The notes under the pieces: model-generated | What the model saw: only the letters and a program-made list of their open reading frames with translations | Databases searched by the model: none | Told to the model about the DNA's origin: nothing | Shown here: piece by piece, positions 24,124 through 35,231 of the stretch | Layout of the letters: the number at the start of each line of letters is the position of its first letter | Numbering within the stretch: position 1 is the stretch's first letter | Program-made: the position numbers and the translations under genes | Assembly (NCBI GenBank): GCA_032718475.1 | Contig: JAUCBJ010005033.1 | Span: 1-39,950, forward strand | Reading direction: 5' to 3' | DNA length: 39,950 bases | DNA from: Nemertoderma westbladi | Taxonomy: Eukaryota > Xenacoelomorpha > Nemertodermatida > Nemertodermatidae

Positions 24124-26390
24124 TATTCAAATTACAAGGTAAATTATTAAAAACTGACGGACTAGTAGGGATTTTAGTGCTGGCAAAATGAAAAAATATT
24201 TTATTGAGAAAAACGCAGTTAAAGATTGCAAAACAAGATTTTATAGATTATCTCACACTCTATCGCTTCTGACAATGTGTTAATAAAAATGTTCACTACC
24301 TGGGGTTTTTTTCGGACGCTGAATCCGTTTCTGGCATTTTTAGCCCCCCTCTATGGCATACTTTTAGTATTTTATTTCAATAATATATTTTTGATCTAAA
24401 TAGTCGGCTAATATTATTGCGAAAAAATTGAATTTTAATGCAATAAAATGATATTTATTGAGAAAATTTTTCGGAAATTTTTTCGGTACCGGTACTGGTT
24501 ATCTTTTTCGACGAGGCTGACGAAGTAGCCCTATCCGTATCCTCGATAATAAAGAAACCGATTGCGGATTCGAAATCTCCATTAAATTTTGCATCAGAAA
24601 CGTCAATTAAATTTTTGTTCAACGTTTGACCGAAAAAAAGGTGTACCCCCCCCCCCCCCCCCCTAAATTGTAATCAACATTAATTGTGATGAACAAGTAG
24701 CAATATTTATTAGTTCTCATAAAACATTTTATCATCTTAGGTATTTATATGTATATATACTTAGGTATTCATTTAACGATAAAACAGGAATTTCGGAAAT
24801 TTTTGTTCAAAATTGGAAATTGAAAAAAAAATTGCCTAAATGTACATTAATTAATAACAAACAACATTTGTAATTATATTTATGAAACTGGGAGCAGAAT
24901 GTAATGTTATGTCAATAATTTAATTCCTTTTATTAAACTTTTAATTTAAAATTTCATCTATAACCTACCGGTACTCTAACACTTGCAGCTTAGCATGTCG
25001 TCTAACATACAGTAGGTTATGGTGAAACTATTACAGAAAACTAAGATGTTCACATAAATTAATAATTTTTATTCATTATATTTTTAAGGTAAAATGATTC
25101 TTTACTCAAAAAACTTTCCTTTGCTTTTCCCCGGACTAAAAATGTTACAGTACTGACGTTTTGTAAATGAGTTAGTTAGTTTTGTGAAATGTGTAAAATT
25201 ATAAAACAAAATCTATGCCGTGATAAGTAGAAGAGTGATAAAGGTAAAATAAAGAGAAGTACTCTTTATATATGTCTTTATGATATCATTAACAGTTAGT
25301 AACTTTATTTTAAATCCCTCCAATAGATTCCCACGTGGATAAAGGCTTCGGTATACGTCACTTTTTGAAACGGTTCGCTAACGATCTGTGTTTGATGTGT
25401 CTGATTAATGGACTTATATAACACTGGAGATATGCACTTCTCCTTTATAGTTTCGCCCTCGGGGGAATCATCTTGCATGTCAACCAGTCTAATGGGCCGT
25501 AAGAAGAAAACACAGTGGAGATTGTCTTATTGTCGCCATGATTCTTGATTTGTAATGCGTATTAAATGCATGCATGGATGACCTCTGTATCAAAACTACT
25601 TCTAACAATAATGAACATCTGTTTGGGCCCATATGAATCCTGGCAATCTTCACATGGGCATCTGTTTGAACGTAAATTATAGTACATGGAGTTGTAACTA
25701 ATGGGTGTTGCCCATTAGTTGAATATTATAGATTCGCGACCATAACTGGTAAGATAATATTATGGATGGATCTGTACTATTTGCGCTATACGCACAAAGT
25801 AAATATTCAACACATTTTGACAAAGTTAAGTTAATCACTATTAAAATTATCGCTTTAACTGATAATAATAATATAATTAAAGCATCGCATTAAAAATTAC
25901 AATTTGTGTCAGAAATTATTATATTCGCTTTTCTTACATCAGACGATCTTTATATAGTTTGTTGTTCTTCCATTATTAATCAGAATGTAATTTAGGATGT
26001 GTACTTGTTGTGCATTCTGTGCTGACAATGTATGAATATAATAATGATAGTGATGTGCAGTTTCAATGTACCATGTGTTCTTTGAATAATTGGAAAAGTT
26101 CTAGTTTACCATTATAAACTTGAATGGTAAGATCATTAAGAATGCATGAATGTACAAAAGTGAACCCATTTATTCATAAAATTCAAATTTAATCTTAGCT
26201 GAAATTGAAAGATTCAATCAAAAAAGACGAACTTGATTAAATGCTGATCTGTTGAAGACATCCTATTTCTATTTGAGAACACATGATTGGCAAGTATCTT
26301 GTTTTAGATCACCCTAAAGATCCAACTACCCTTATTACTGTACAATGTTTACCCCGGTGACATGGGTGCGGCACTATCTTTAGAGGGACT
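24124..26390. other. Long AT-rich spacer, no gene recognised
   Basis: It contains a C-run of about 19-20 at 24645-24663, a minus-strand open stretch (24435-24643) discussed in the findings, and a perfect 10-bp-stem hairpin at 25696-25720 (AACTAATGGG, 5-nt loop). I see nothing else of note. Confidence 0.7.
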
Positions 26391-26568
26391 CTTGTGTTTT
26401 ACCGTGCCATTTTGGCATATTTTTTTGATTTTAGAGCTATTTTTAACAATTCTAGAAAATGGAAAACACATATTTAACAACTCTAGAAGATGTAAACATA
26501 TTTTATAAATAGAAAGAACAAAGAAAGAGTTAAAACATTTAAATATATGACACGGTAAAGCACATAGA
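26391..26568. mobile_element. Foldback (MITE-like) element, about 180 bp
   Basis: The left arm CTTGTGTTTTACCGTGCCAT (26391-26410) is the imperfect inverse of ATGACACGGTAAAGCACATAG (26548-26568). The interior is AT-rich and non-coding. It sits just upstream of the 28-bp minisatellite. Confidence 0.6.
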
Positions 26569-26648
26569 AGGGTTACACGTGTCTCTTATGATTTACGGTG
26601 TGTCTGTTATTATGAAACATACCACATGGCATTACAAAATACACAAGA

Positions 26649-27272
26649 TAGATGTGGTGCAGTCACCATTATTGGGGAGTAGATGTGGTACAGCCACCAT
26701 TGGGGAGTAGTTTTGGTACAGCCACCATTGGGGAGTAGATGTGGTACAGCCACCATTGGGGAGTAGTTTTGGTACAGCCACCATTGGTGAGTAGATGTGG
26801 TGCAGCCACCATTGGGGAGTAGTTTTGGTACAGCCACCATTGGGGAGTAGATGTGGTGCAGTAACTATTGGATAGTAGATGTGGTGCAGTAACTATTGGA
26901 TAGTAGATGTGGTACAGACACCATTGGGTAGTAGATGTGGTGCAGTCACCATTATTGGGGAGTAGATGTGGTACAGCCACCATTGGGGAGTAGTTTTGGT
27001 ACAGCCACCATTGGGTAGTAGATGTGGTACAGCCACCATTGGGTAGTAGATGTGGTACAGCCACCATTGGGTAGTAGATTTGGTGCAGTAACTATTGGAT
27101 AGTAGATGTGGTACAGCCACCATTGGGTAGTAGATGTGGTGTAGCCACCATTGGATAGTAGATGTGGTACAGCCACCATTGGGTAGTAGATGTGGTGCAG
27201 TAACTATTGGATAGTAGATGTGGTACAGCCACCATTGGGTAGTAGATGTGGTGTAGCCACGATTATTGTGGA
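26649..27272. repeat. 28-bp minisatellite, about 22 units
   Basis: The unit is AGATGTGGTACAGCCACCAT plus TGGGGAGT, with variants in which AGATGTGG becomes AGTTTTGG, or the middle becomes GTGCAGTAACTATTGGAT. Three 28-bp units make 28 codons, so the minus strand stays open in all three frames with a cycling peptide. This is an effect of the period, not evidence of a gene. Confidence 0.95.
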
Positions 27273-27599
27273 GAAATCTGACCATAACACTTTCAATTTT
27301 ATGTTTCCTTCGTTAGCAACATGAATTTTACAAAGCAAGAAAGTAACTAGATGATCTCTTTTCCCAAATTTGGAGAAAACAAACTTTAGTCAAATTACTG
27401 TCGATTGTCTGAACTATACACTTCTACATAGTTACCGATTTAGTTTCCAGAGCATCCGAAATTTGTCAATCATTTAATATGTTGTATTCATATTTATCAC
27501 GCTGATACAAAATATGAAGCTAATTGACACAACTTCTTTCTATAAAACGTAGGGAGGTATGTATATCACAACCCATCAGATTTGTAGACCTCTGAAAAA
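27273..27599. other. Short spacer
   Basis: AT-rich sequence between the 28-bp array and the second dispersed-repeat copy. Nothing is recognised. Confidence 0.6.
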
Positions 27600-28067
27600 C
27601 TTGTTTGAAATTTTCTTAGATATTTCATAAGCTATTGTATTCTTTTAAACTAAAACAAATAAATAATTTACACCAAAAATCATTAGGCAATCCCAATTTT
27701 ATTATGCGAAAAATATTCAATACATTAGCGGAAATTATATAATATTTCCTTGCAGTGTAATTGTATAAATTTTATGCATTAATTACCTTATTACTTAATA
27801 GTGCTAAATTGTAAGATTATTGAGCAGGTTATTTGTAATATTATAATTTTTAATAAAAAATAAATTGACTATATTTATGCAATGAAATAAATAATTGGAT
27901 TGGATTTTATATTTATTACCTAATTGGTATTGGGGCGATTTTTCAATTTTTGATATATTTACATTTGCATGCTACTTCTAGTTACAGAGGTATAGCAAAT
28001 TAATAGGCGATATGTCAGTGTAAAATGTATTCATTTCCTATTGAATCACAGAATATTACACAATTAA

Positions 28068-28667
28068 TTCAGTCAGGTGAGGACCTTCGAATACGTAAGG
28101 GAAAGGCATGGGCAGCCTTGAATAGAGGCTCTCCAGGATTTGGAAGTCACATAGAGATAACCGGAAACTTAAGGTCCGATTATTTAGAGCAGCAGTAGTT
28201 CCAGAACTCCTCTATTGGAGTCCATGCTGGGCTCTAACTGCTGAGGACACCAAATCTCTGGATGGCACATTCACAAGAATGCTACGCCGGGTTCACTGTG
28301 TCAAGTACAATGCACACATCTCCAACCAGACACTATATAACATTGGAGGCCCCTTTCGTTCCCCCCAGCTTGACACTAGAACAAAATCGCCTCCGCTTTG
28401 TAGGACATTGCTTTCGCCATCAGGACCAGCCATTGCCTAATCTTGTGTTTGGCGTCCTCATCGAGTGAATAAGCATGGTGGACACTGGACAGCCCATGAC
28501 TTTCTTGAGACGCATCTTAAAGGACACATGCCTTGAAGATGCGGATGATCTAGCAAATGACATGGGTGATGGAGTTGTGGCGGCGCAATTTTGTCGACTA
28601 GCCGGCACAGCATTCTCTCAAAAATGCAGCTGCAATCCAGCATGCCGATCCTACTAGTAGTAGTAGG
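28068..28667 (+). mobile_element. LINE copy 3, strongly 5'-truncated
   Basis: Same family as the copies at 12138 and 15620. It starts inside the region coding SGEDLRIRKGKAWAALN and keeps the sequence for MLRRVHCVKYNAHISNQ and RLRFVGHCFRHQDQP, with several frameshifts (around 28120, 28350, 28455). It ends in CCGATCCTACTAGTAGTAGTAG. It inserted into dispersed-repeat copy 2 at the point matching about 10538 of copy 1. Confidence 0.9.
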
Positions 28668-28688
28668 TCTCACCCCCATTTAAAAATA

Positions 28689-28759
28689 CACTTTCCACTG
28701 TGGCTCGAAAGAACTTAGTCTTCAGTTGCATGGAGAGATCTGATTTCTAGATGGTATCC
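28689..28759 (-). mobile_element. Fragment of the second LINE family
   Basis: About 70 bp match 19155-19225 of the LINE at 18733-19282 (starting CACTTTCCACTGTGGCTCG). It sits between LINE copy 3 and the 106-bp dispersed repeat. Confidence 0.8.
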
Positions 28760-28764
28760 ATTAG

Positions 28765-28870
28765 AACCATATCTCACTCGGTCGCTAATATTGCATCCTC
28801 CGTTATTACCCATTTCATATTGTCCTTTATTGGTTTTGGTATTATCACTCACAGAACGCGGTATTGGTGT
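28765..28870. repeat. 106-bp dispersed repeat, copy 2
   Basis: Matches 20312-20417 end to end with few differences. Confidence 0.85.
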
Positions 28871-28978
28871 TATTATTATTCTTATTACTTATTCTCCCCT
28901 ATTATCCCTTTTGTATGTCTGTTATTATTCCAATTTATTTCCTCAGTAATAACTTGTGTGCATACTTGTGTGACTTTA

Positions 28979-29063
28979 CAGTGTTATGATCCGAGTGGCT
29001 TTGTTACACGAACGAACGTTAGTCAGTGAGTGAAAATAAAGCCACGAGGATCAGAACACTGAA
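28979..29063. repeat. Short foldback, about 85 bp
   Basis: CAGTGTTATGATCCGAGTGG...TTT on the left pairs with AAAGCCACGAGGATCAGAAC...ACTG on the right, with only a few mismatches and a loop of roughly 30 nt. It is a non-coding, MITE-like or hairpin RNA candidate. Confidence 0.6.
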
Positions 29064-29362
29064 AGTACTTTGCAACAAGTATGTATGTAGTTTTATTCCA
29101 AAATTTGAACTTTACGAAATGATTGTACATATATTATAAGTGATAGAAACTGCACAAATTAAATTAGATACTTTTTAAATAAATGTAAAAATAACATAAA
29201 TTTATGTTATAAAAAAGTTAGCTTATATTTATGGTGGCGTTTGGAGCCAATTTAATAGTTTATAGCTGCTGGTTATTAGTAGCTACCGGTAGGTAATGCA
29301 GTAGGCCTATCTGGCTGTCAGGCAATTATTTATAAAGGCCGCCTAATGTTTAGGTGGTAGCC

Positions 29363-29524
29363 AATAACGCCGTAACTTTACAGCTCGACGTCATTGGTTC
29401 CACATAAACAAGGGACATTACAACACCAATACCATACTAAATGTACAGGCCAATACAATGCTGTAATGTCCTCAAAAGTTGTAAAGTGTTAAATAACAAC
29501 TCGCTGTTAATACTAACGGCGTTG
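29363..29524. mobile_element. Nested foldback, about 160 bp
   Basis: The outer arms pair TAACGCCGTAACTTTACA with sequences TGTAAAGTG and AACGGCGTT split by a short insertion. The inner arms pair GGGACATTACAAC (29411) with CTGTAATGTCCTC (29461-29473). The overall form is that of a MITE; no target duplication was established. Confidence 0.5.
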
Positions 29525-29704
29525 AGTAATGTTACAATTTTTGAATAAATAAATGTTCCGCAGCGCATATTTTTTTGGAGCATATGATTTTTTATAATCT
29601 ATACTACCCATAGTTACTCATCACAAATCAAGGCACTTTTGCCAAAATTTTTTCGCTAAGTCGCTTAGGCATATGGATGAATAATTCATATCCTTTTTAG
29701 GCAA

Positions 29705-31911
29705 TTAATAATTGCATTTATTATAACAACTGTAACTGAATACATACAATCTTACACTCTACACCCTACTTAATAATTGCAGTTATTGTAACAACTGTAA
29801 CTGAATACATACAATCTTACACTCTAGACCCTACTTAATAATTGCAGTTATTGTAACAACTGTAACTGAATACATACAATCTTACACTCTACACCCTACT
29901 TAATAATTGCAGTTATTGTAACAACTGTAACTGAATACATACAATCTTACACTATAGACCCTACTTAATAATTGCAGTTATTGTAACAACTGTAACTGAA
30001 TACATACAATCTTGCACTCTACACCCTACTTAATAATTGCAGTTACTGTAACAACTGTAACTGAATACATAAAATCTTACACTCTACACCCTACTTAATA
30101 ATTGCAGTTATTGTAACAACTGTAACTGAATACATAAAATCTTGCACTCTACACCCTACTTAATAATTGCAGTTATTGTAACAACTGTAACTGAATACAT
30201 ACAATCTTACACTCTACACCCTACTTAATAATTGCAGTTATTATAACAACTGTAACTGAATACATACAATCTTACACTCTACACCCTACTTAATAATTGC
30301 AGTTATTGTAACAACTGTAACTGAATACATACAATCTTACACTCTAGACCCTACTTAATAATTGCAGTTATTGTAACAACTGTAAATGAATACATACAAT
30401 CTTACACTCTACACCCTACTTAATAATTGCAGTTATTGTAACAACTGTAACTGAATACATACAATCTTACACTCTAGACCCTACTTAATAATTGCAGTTA
30501 TTGTAACAACTGTAACTGAATACATACAATCTTACACTCTACACCCTACTTAATAATTGCAGTTATTGTAACAACTGTAACTGAATACATACAATCTTAC
30601 ACTCTAGACCCTACTTAATAATTGCAGTTATTGTAACAACTGTAACTGAATACATACAATCTTACACTCTACACCCTACTTAATAATTGCAGTTATTGTA
30701 ACAACTGTAACTGAATACATACAATCTTACACTCTAGACCCTACTTAATAATTGCAGTTATTGTAACAACTGTAACTGAATACATACAATCTTACACTCT
30801 ACACCCTACTTAATAATTGCAGTTATTGTAACAACTGTAACTGAATACATACAATCTTACACTCTAGACCCTACTTAATAATTGCAGTTATTGTAACAAC
30901 TGTAACTGAATACATACAATCTTACACTCTACACCCTACTTAATAATTGCAGTTATTGTAACAACTGTAACTGAATACATACAATCTTACACTCTAGACC
31001 CTACTTAATAATTGCAGTTATTGTAACAACTGTAACTGAATACATACAATCTTACACTCTACACCCTACTTAATAATTGCAGTTATTGTAACAACTGTAA
31101 CTGAATACATACAATCTTACACTCTAGACCCTACTTAATAATTGCAGTTATTGTAACAACTGTAACTGAATACATACAATCTTACACTCTACACCCTACT
31201 TAATAATTGCAGTTATTATAACAACTGTAACTGAATACATACAATCTTACACTCTACACCCTACTTAATAATTGCAGTTATTGTAACAACTGTAACTGAA
31301 TACATACAATCTTACACTCTAGACCCTACTTAATAATTGCAGTTATTGTAACAACTGTAACTGAATACATACAATCTTACACTCTACACCCTACTTAATA
31401 ATTGCAGTTATTGTAACAACTGTAACTGAATACATACAATCTTACACTCTAGACCCTACTTAATAATTGCAGTTATTGTAACAACTGTAACTGAATACAT
31501 ACAATCTTGCACTCTACACCCTACTTAATAATTGCAGTTACTGTAACAACTGTAACTGAATACATAAAATCTTACACTCTACACCCTACTTAATAATTGC
31601 AGTTAGTGTAACAACTGTACCTGATTACATTCAATCTTACACTCTACACCCTACTTAATAATTGCAGTTACTGTAACAACTGTAACTGAATACATACAAT
31701 CTTACACTCTACACCCTACTTAATAATTGCAGTTATTGTAACAACTGTAACTGAATACAAACAATCTTACACTCTACACCCTACTTAATAATTGCAGTTA
31801 TTGTAACAACTGTAACTGAATACATACAATCGTGCACTCTACACCCTACTTAATATTTGCAGTTATTGTAACAACTGTAACTGAATGCATACAATCTTAC
31901 ACTTAGACCTA
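29705..31911. repeat. 65-bp minisatellite, about 34 units
   Basis: The unit begins TTAATAATTGCAGTTATTGT, continues through AACAACTGTAACTGAATAC and ends ACTCTACACCCTAC. Through most of the array adjacent units alternate CTCTACACC and CTCTAGACC, giving a 130-bp dimer. Edge units are more divergent (for example near 31600-31630). It grew inside the dispersed repeat, where copy 1 (10785-10850) has only one degenerate unit. Confidence 0.97.
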
Positions 31912-32260
31912 CTCTACAAATACATTTATTCTAGAAATATATTGTTACTAAGTTAGTAATTACTTTGCAGTTTGTAACATAGCAACGATTATTGTATTTT
32001 TCGATTAATATGAAGCAACAGAATCATAATAATAACATATAAATAAATGAATAATTAGAAATAAAGGTGAGACTTTACGAGTTATTTGTGAGGATAGGTT
32101 AACATATGTTGGTGAATAAAAGTCATTTTATCTTCCTTTTGTCTGACGACGAATAATACCGGTAGCGATGAACTTCACACAGGTGTTGGCGGTTGTAGCT
32201 GATAAATAACAGTGAAATACGTAAAGAAAACACCGGCTACCTGAAAATATATTAAATAAT

Positions 32261-32714
32261 TTATTCATGTTTACTTATCAATCAATGAAATGGCCTACCA
32301 CAAAAATTAAAAGGAACTGTAGCTACGATTACCAAATATATTGAAAAAAATGCAAGTTTGTGTGATACTGTAGATAATAAATACAATACAGTATTCCAAA
32401 TTAAATGTAATTTTAAGTCTAGTTCTAAATTTATATTCTAAAAAATAACAAGCCGAACTCAAATGATACCTGTATCGTAATATACCGAAATATAAAGGCC
32501 TAGTAGTTTTTATTGTTTGTGATGTACTGTATATAACAAATTACATTACAAAACATAACTACATTATGAATCAATAATTTAGGAGACAGTTAGTTTCATA
32601 TTCAGTTCGACATTTAGTTATATGAGGGATAATTTACTGACTGCTCTATTAAATACCGTATAAGGCCACGGCGTCCTATATAATCTATTAAATATTTAAT
32701 ACTATTTTCTATTA
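32261..32714. other. Spacer upstream of the TTAA-bounded element
   Basis: No gene is present. The last part (about 32600-32660) matches 13888-13935 and contains GGCGTCCT at about 32673-32680, the inverse of AGGACGCC at 39922. Confidence 0.6.
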
Positions 32715-33039
32715 TTAACCCTATTAAACCCGGGGGGGGGGGGGGGGGTCAATATGACCCCCCCCCGTGGTTTTTTTATTTTAATTCTGAAACAAACGCA
32801 GTTGGGAATCTGAAATTTTATGACCTTTCCTAAAAATCTATTGTCTTCATGGTAGTGAAAACCGTTTTCAAAGTTTTTCGAGTTATAGCACCATTTTTTA
32901 ACCCTACTTTTGGCACTTTTTTGAGACGTTTTTTGAAAATTACATTTAATTAAATATGAATTGTAACATCTCTATTTTTGATTTACACCGGTTTTTTGGT
33001 GTTAGAAATTGGATGGAATTCATATAAATTTCAAACTTG

Positions 33040-33745
33040 TTTTTTTCGATGGGTGCCAAATTTTGGTGCTAGCACCAAATTTTGAAATAATTCAATTTTG
33101 TAAATTGATTGTTTGAAACTTGTTTTTTACGCAATTGGGGTTTTTTGGGGTTCTGGATTCGATGAAATATATACGAGTTGCACCAAGCGTATCAAACTTG
33201 TATTTTTCGGTGCAGTGTGCAAATTTTGGTGCTAGCACGAAATTTTGAAAATCCATTCAATATATAAAATTGCTTGTGACAATTTATTTCTTGCCTTTTA
33301 GAGATTTATGGCTGTTCTGAATTCAATGGAAAATATAATTATCGAACTAGACATCTCAAACTTGTATTTTTCGGATGTGGGTGCAAAATGTGGTGCTAGC
33401 ACCAAATTTTGAAAACCATCAAATATATCAATTGATTGTGTCACCTTGTTTCTTGCGTTATACGGGTTTGTGATGGTTCTGAATTCAATGGAATCAGTAA
33501 AAATTTCATAAGAGTTCTCAAACTTGTATTTTTCGCCAGTGGGTGAAAATTGTTGTGCCAGCACCAAATTTTGGAAAATATGCAAATTTATAAGTGGATA
33601 GTATCACCTTGTTTCTTGCGTTATACGGGTTTATGAGGGTCCTGAATCCGATGGAATCAATAAAAACAGCGCTGGACATCGCAAACTTGTACTTTTTGGT
33701 GATGGGTACGAAATTTGGTGCTAGCACCAAAATTTGACAAATTAC
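33040..33745 (-). repeat. Tandem units of about 160 bp with a recurring minus-strand peptide
   Basis: Five units are marked by the 16-bp palindrome TTGGTGCTAGCACCAA or variants near 33064, 33217, 33393, 33553 and 33715. On the minus strand the units translate as NLVLAPxF...KYKF..SS....SI.FRT..NPYNARNKV, preserved in three units across frameshifts and a stop. This may be a decayed tandem-exon protein or simply a repeat with few stops. Confidence 0.7.
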
Positions 33746-34072
33746 GCCGAAAAATACAAGTAGCAATGATCTGGCATATTAGAAATGTATTTCATTAGAA
33801 TCAGCGCCCTCGAAAACCTGAAAATGTGAATTTATAGCATCGTTTAAGGGAATTAACAATTTTGTGTTCTAACTGAAAAGTGCTGGTTACTTGTTTTTTT
33901 CATTTTTTTCCTACGCAGAGAGGACTAAACAGCCATTTATAGTAATCATATCATTTTTAAATATTTTCCAATGTATTTTGCACCCCAAAAAACCTGTATT
34001 GAAAAATAATTAGCCGAAAATGTAACTTTCAAATTTTGTGAAAATTGTGCACTACTTGTAATTTTGGTGCTG

Positions 34073-34077
34073 CAATA
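34073..34077. repeat. 5-bp target duplication, left (CAATA)
   Basis: CAATA here and at 39717-39721 directly flanks the LTR element, as expected after integrase-mediated insertion. Confidence 0.9.
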
Positions 34078-34650
34078 TGTGACGGGATCGAGGGATCCCG
34101 ACCGGGTCTAGTAAGTACGCGTCACAGCAGGCTGATATGTCGATGAAATATAAAAGGTTTGAGTTCGGTGTTCAACTGGTAGACTGATAATATAATATGA
34201 ACTATTGATAGCATACAGGCATAGGAGCAATAACCAGAAATAATATGTAGGCCTATAGCAGCACCGCAATGACGGTCGAACTATGTCGTCGGTCCACGGT
34301 AAACTGGTGACTACTGAGTAAACTGACCGGTAGTGGGGCATGCAACATGATATATAGGTTACTGCACTTGTGGCCTTGTTACTCAGTCGATGCTTGCCCC
34401 CCATTGGCCAATAACCTAATTCTCGCCCTCCTATCTCTCTGGGAGTGTTCTCCCCTTGCTACTGTCATTCTCTCTCTCGGAGGTATCTTGACCTCTAACC
34501 TCTATTGTGCGAGGCCCTTTGGGGTTTGTCGTCCCCGTTTATTGGGGTAATACGAGGTTGATTGGCAATCAACCTCGTGCTTCCCAATATTGCTTAAGGG
34601 TCTCGCTGGCCCAACTTTGTGGGGTGGTTAGCGGAATTGATTCGCTAACA
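34078..34650 (-). repeat. 3' LTR (573 bp)
   Basis: Direct repeat of 39150-39716. It contains a perfect 13-bp-stem hairpin (ACGAGGTTGATTG, one-base loop) near 34552-34578 and a 98-codon minus-strand open stretch also present in the other LTR, which I treat as incidental. It has an extra 6 bp near 34594 relative to the 5' LTR. Confidence 0.95.
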
Positions 34651-34659
34651 CTCCCCCCC
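34651..34659 (-). other. Polypurine tract
   Basis: The minus strand reads GGGGGGGAG immediately before the 3' LTR, the position where plus-strand DNA synthesis is primed in LTR elements. An 11-bp stem hairpin (34660-34670 with 34678-34688, ATGCTATCTTC) sits directly upstream of it. Confidence 0.8.
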
Positions 34660-35231
34660 ATGCTATCTTCCCAGTGAGAAGATAGCATCAACCTCTAGTG
34701 CGCTTCAATTCCGCTGGAACTCGATCTACTATCGGGTGTGGGGTGGAGTTATTTTTCCGGAGCCGGCTTTCCAGGCCGCTCCCTATGGGTATGATAACGC
34801 TACCCAGTCTGACGTCTCGTGTCGAGCCAATTGTGGACTCTCACACAATTTTTAAACTCTCTCACTCTAACTCTAATCTCTCACTCTAACTCTCCTCTAA
34901 CTCCACTCTAACTCCGCTCTTACTCTCTCCCCACACCTGGATCGCACTTGTCTGCACTCTCTCTCGCATCCTGTCTCCTCTCCAGACTTCTCTCATACTC
35001 CTCTATTCTCTAAGGCCCTAATCTTTTATGCTACCCCTGTGCTATCATACTATCTAACTCTCTAACTTACTAACTACCTACTATCTAACTCTCTTTCTAC
35101 TTATTACTTTCTAGCTTCTCTAACTCTAACTAACTCCTAACTCTACTAGAACTCTCCAACTCTCTACTAACTCTAACTCTACTAGCTCTAACTAAAACCC
35201 TCTAACTAAGTCTACTCCGCTTACTACTTTC

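Larger units (their letters stand above)
27600..32260. repeat. Dispersed repeat, copy 2 (expanded and interrupted)
   Basis: The segments homologous to 10210-11205 are 27600-28067, 28885-28953, about 29590-29720 and 31915-32258. Between them lie LINE fragments and a dispersed repeat (28068-28884), foldback DNA (28954-29590) and the 65-bp minisatellite (29705-31911). The last segment is almost identical to copy 1 over about 310 bp, beginning TTACTAAGTTAGTAATTAC and ending near GGCTACCTGAAAAT. Confidence 0.8.

Noticed and set aside
26610-27285. Repetitive minus-strand proteins (MVAVPHLLPN type)
   Set aside because: They come from a 28-bp array that is open in all three frames; the peptide cycles through the frames as expected for a tandem repeat.
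29705-31911. CRISPR-like or centromeric array
   Set aside because: Contiguous 65-bp units without spacers, contained in a dispersed repeat; an ordinary minisatellite.
34108-34404. 98-codon minus-strand frame in the 3' LTR, also in the 5' LTR (39180-39476)
   Set aside because: Both LTRs descend from one template, so shared openness says little; no motif was recognised.
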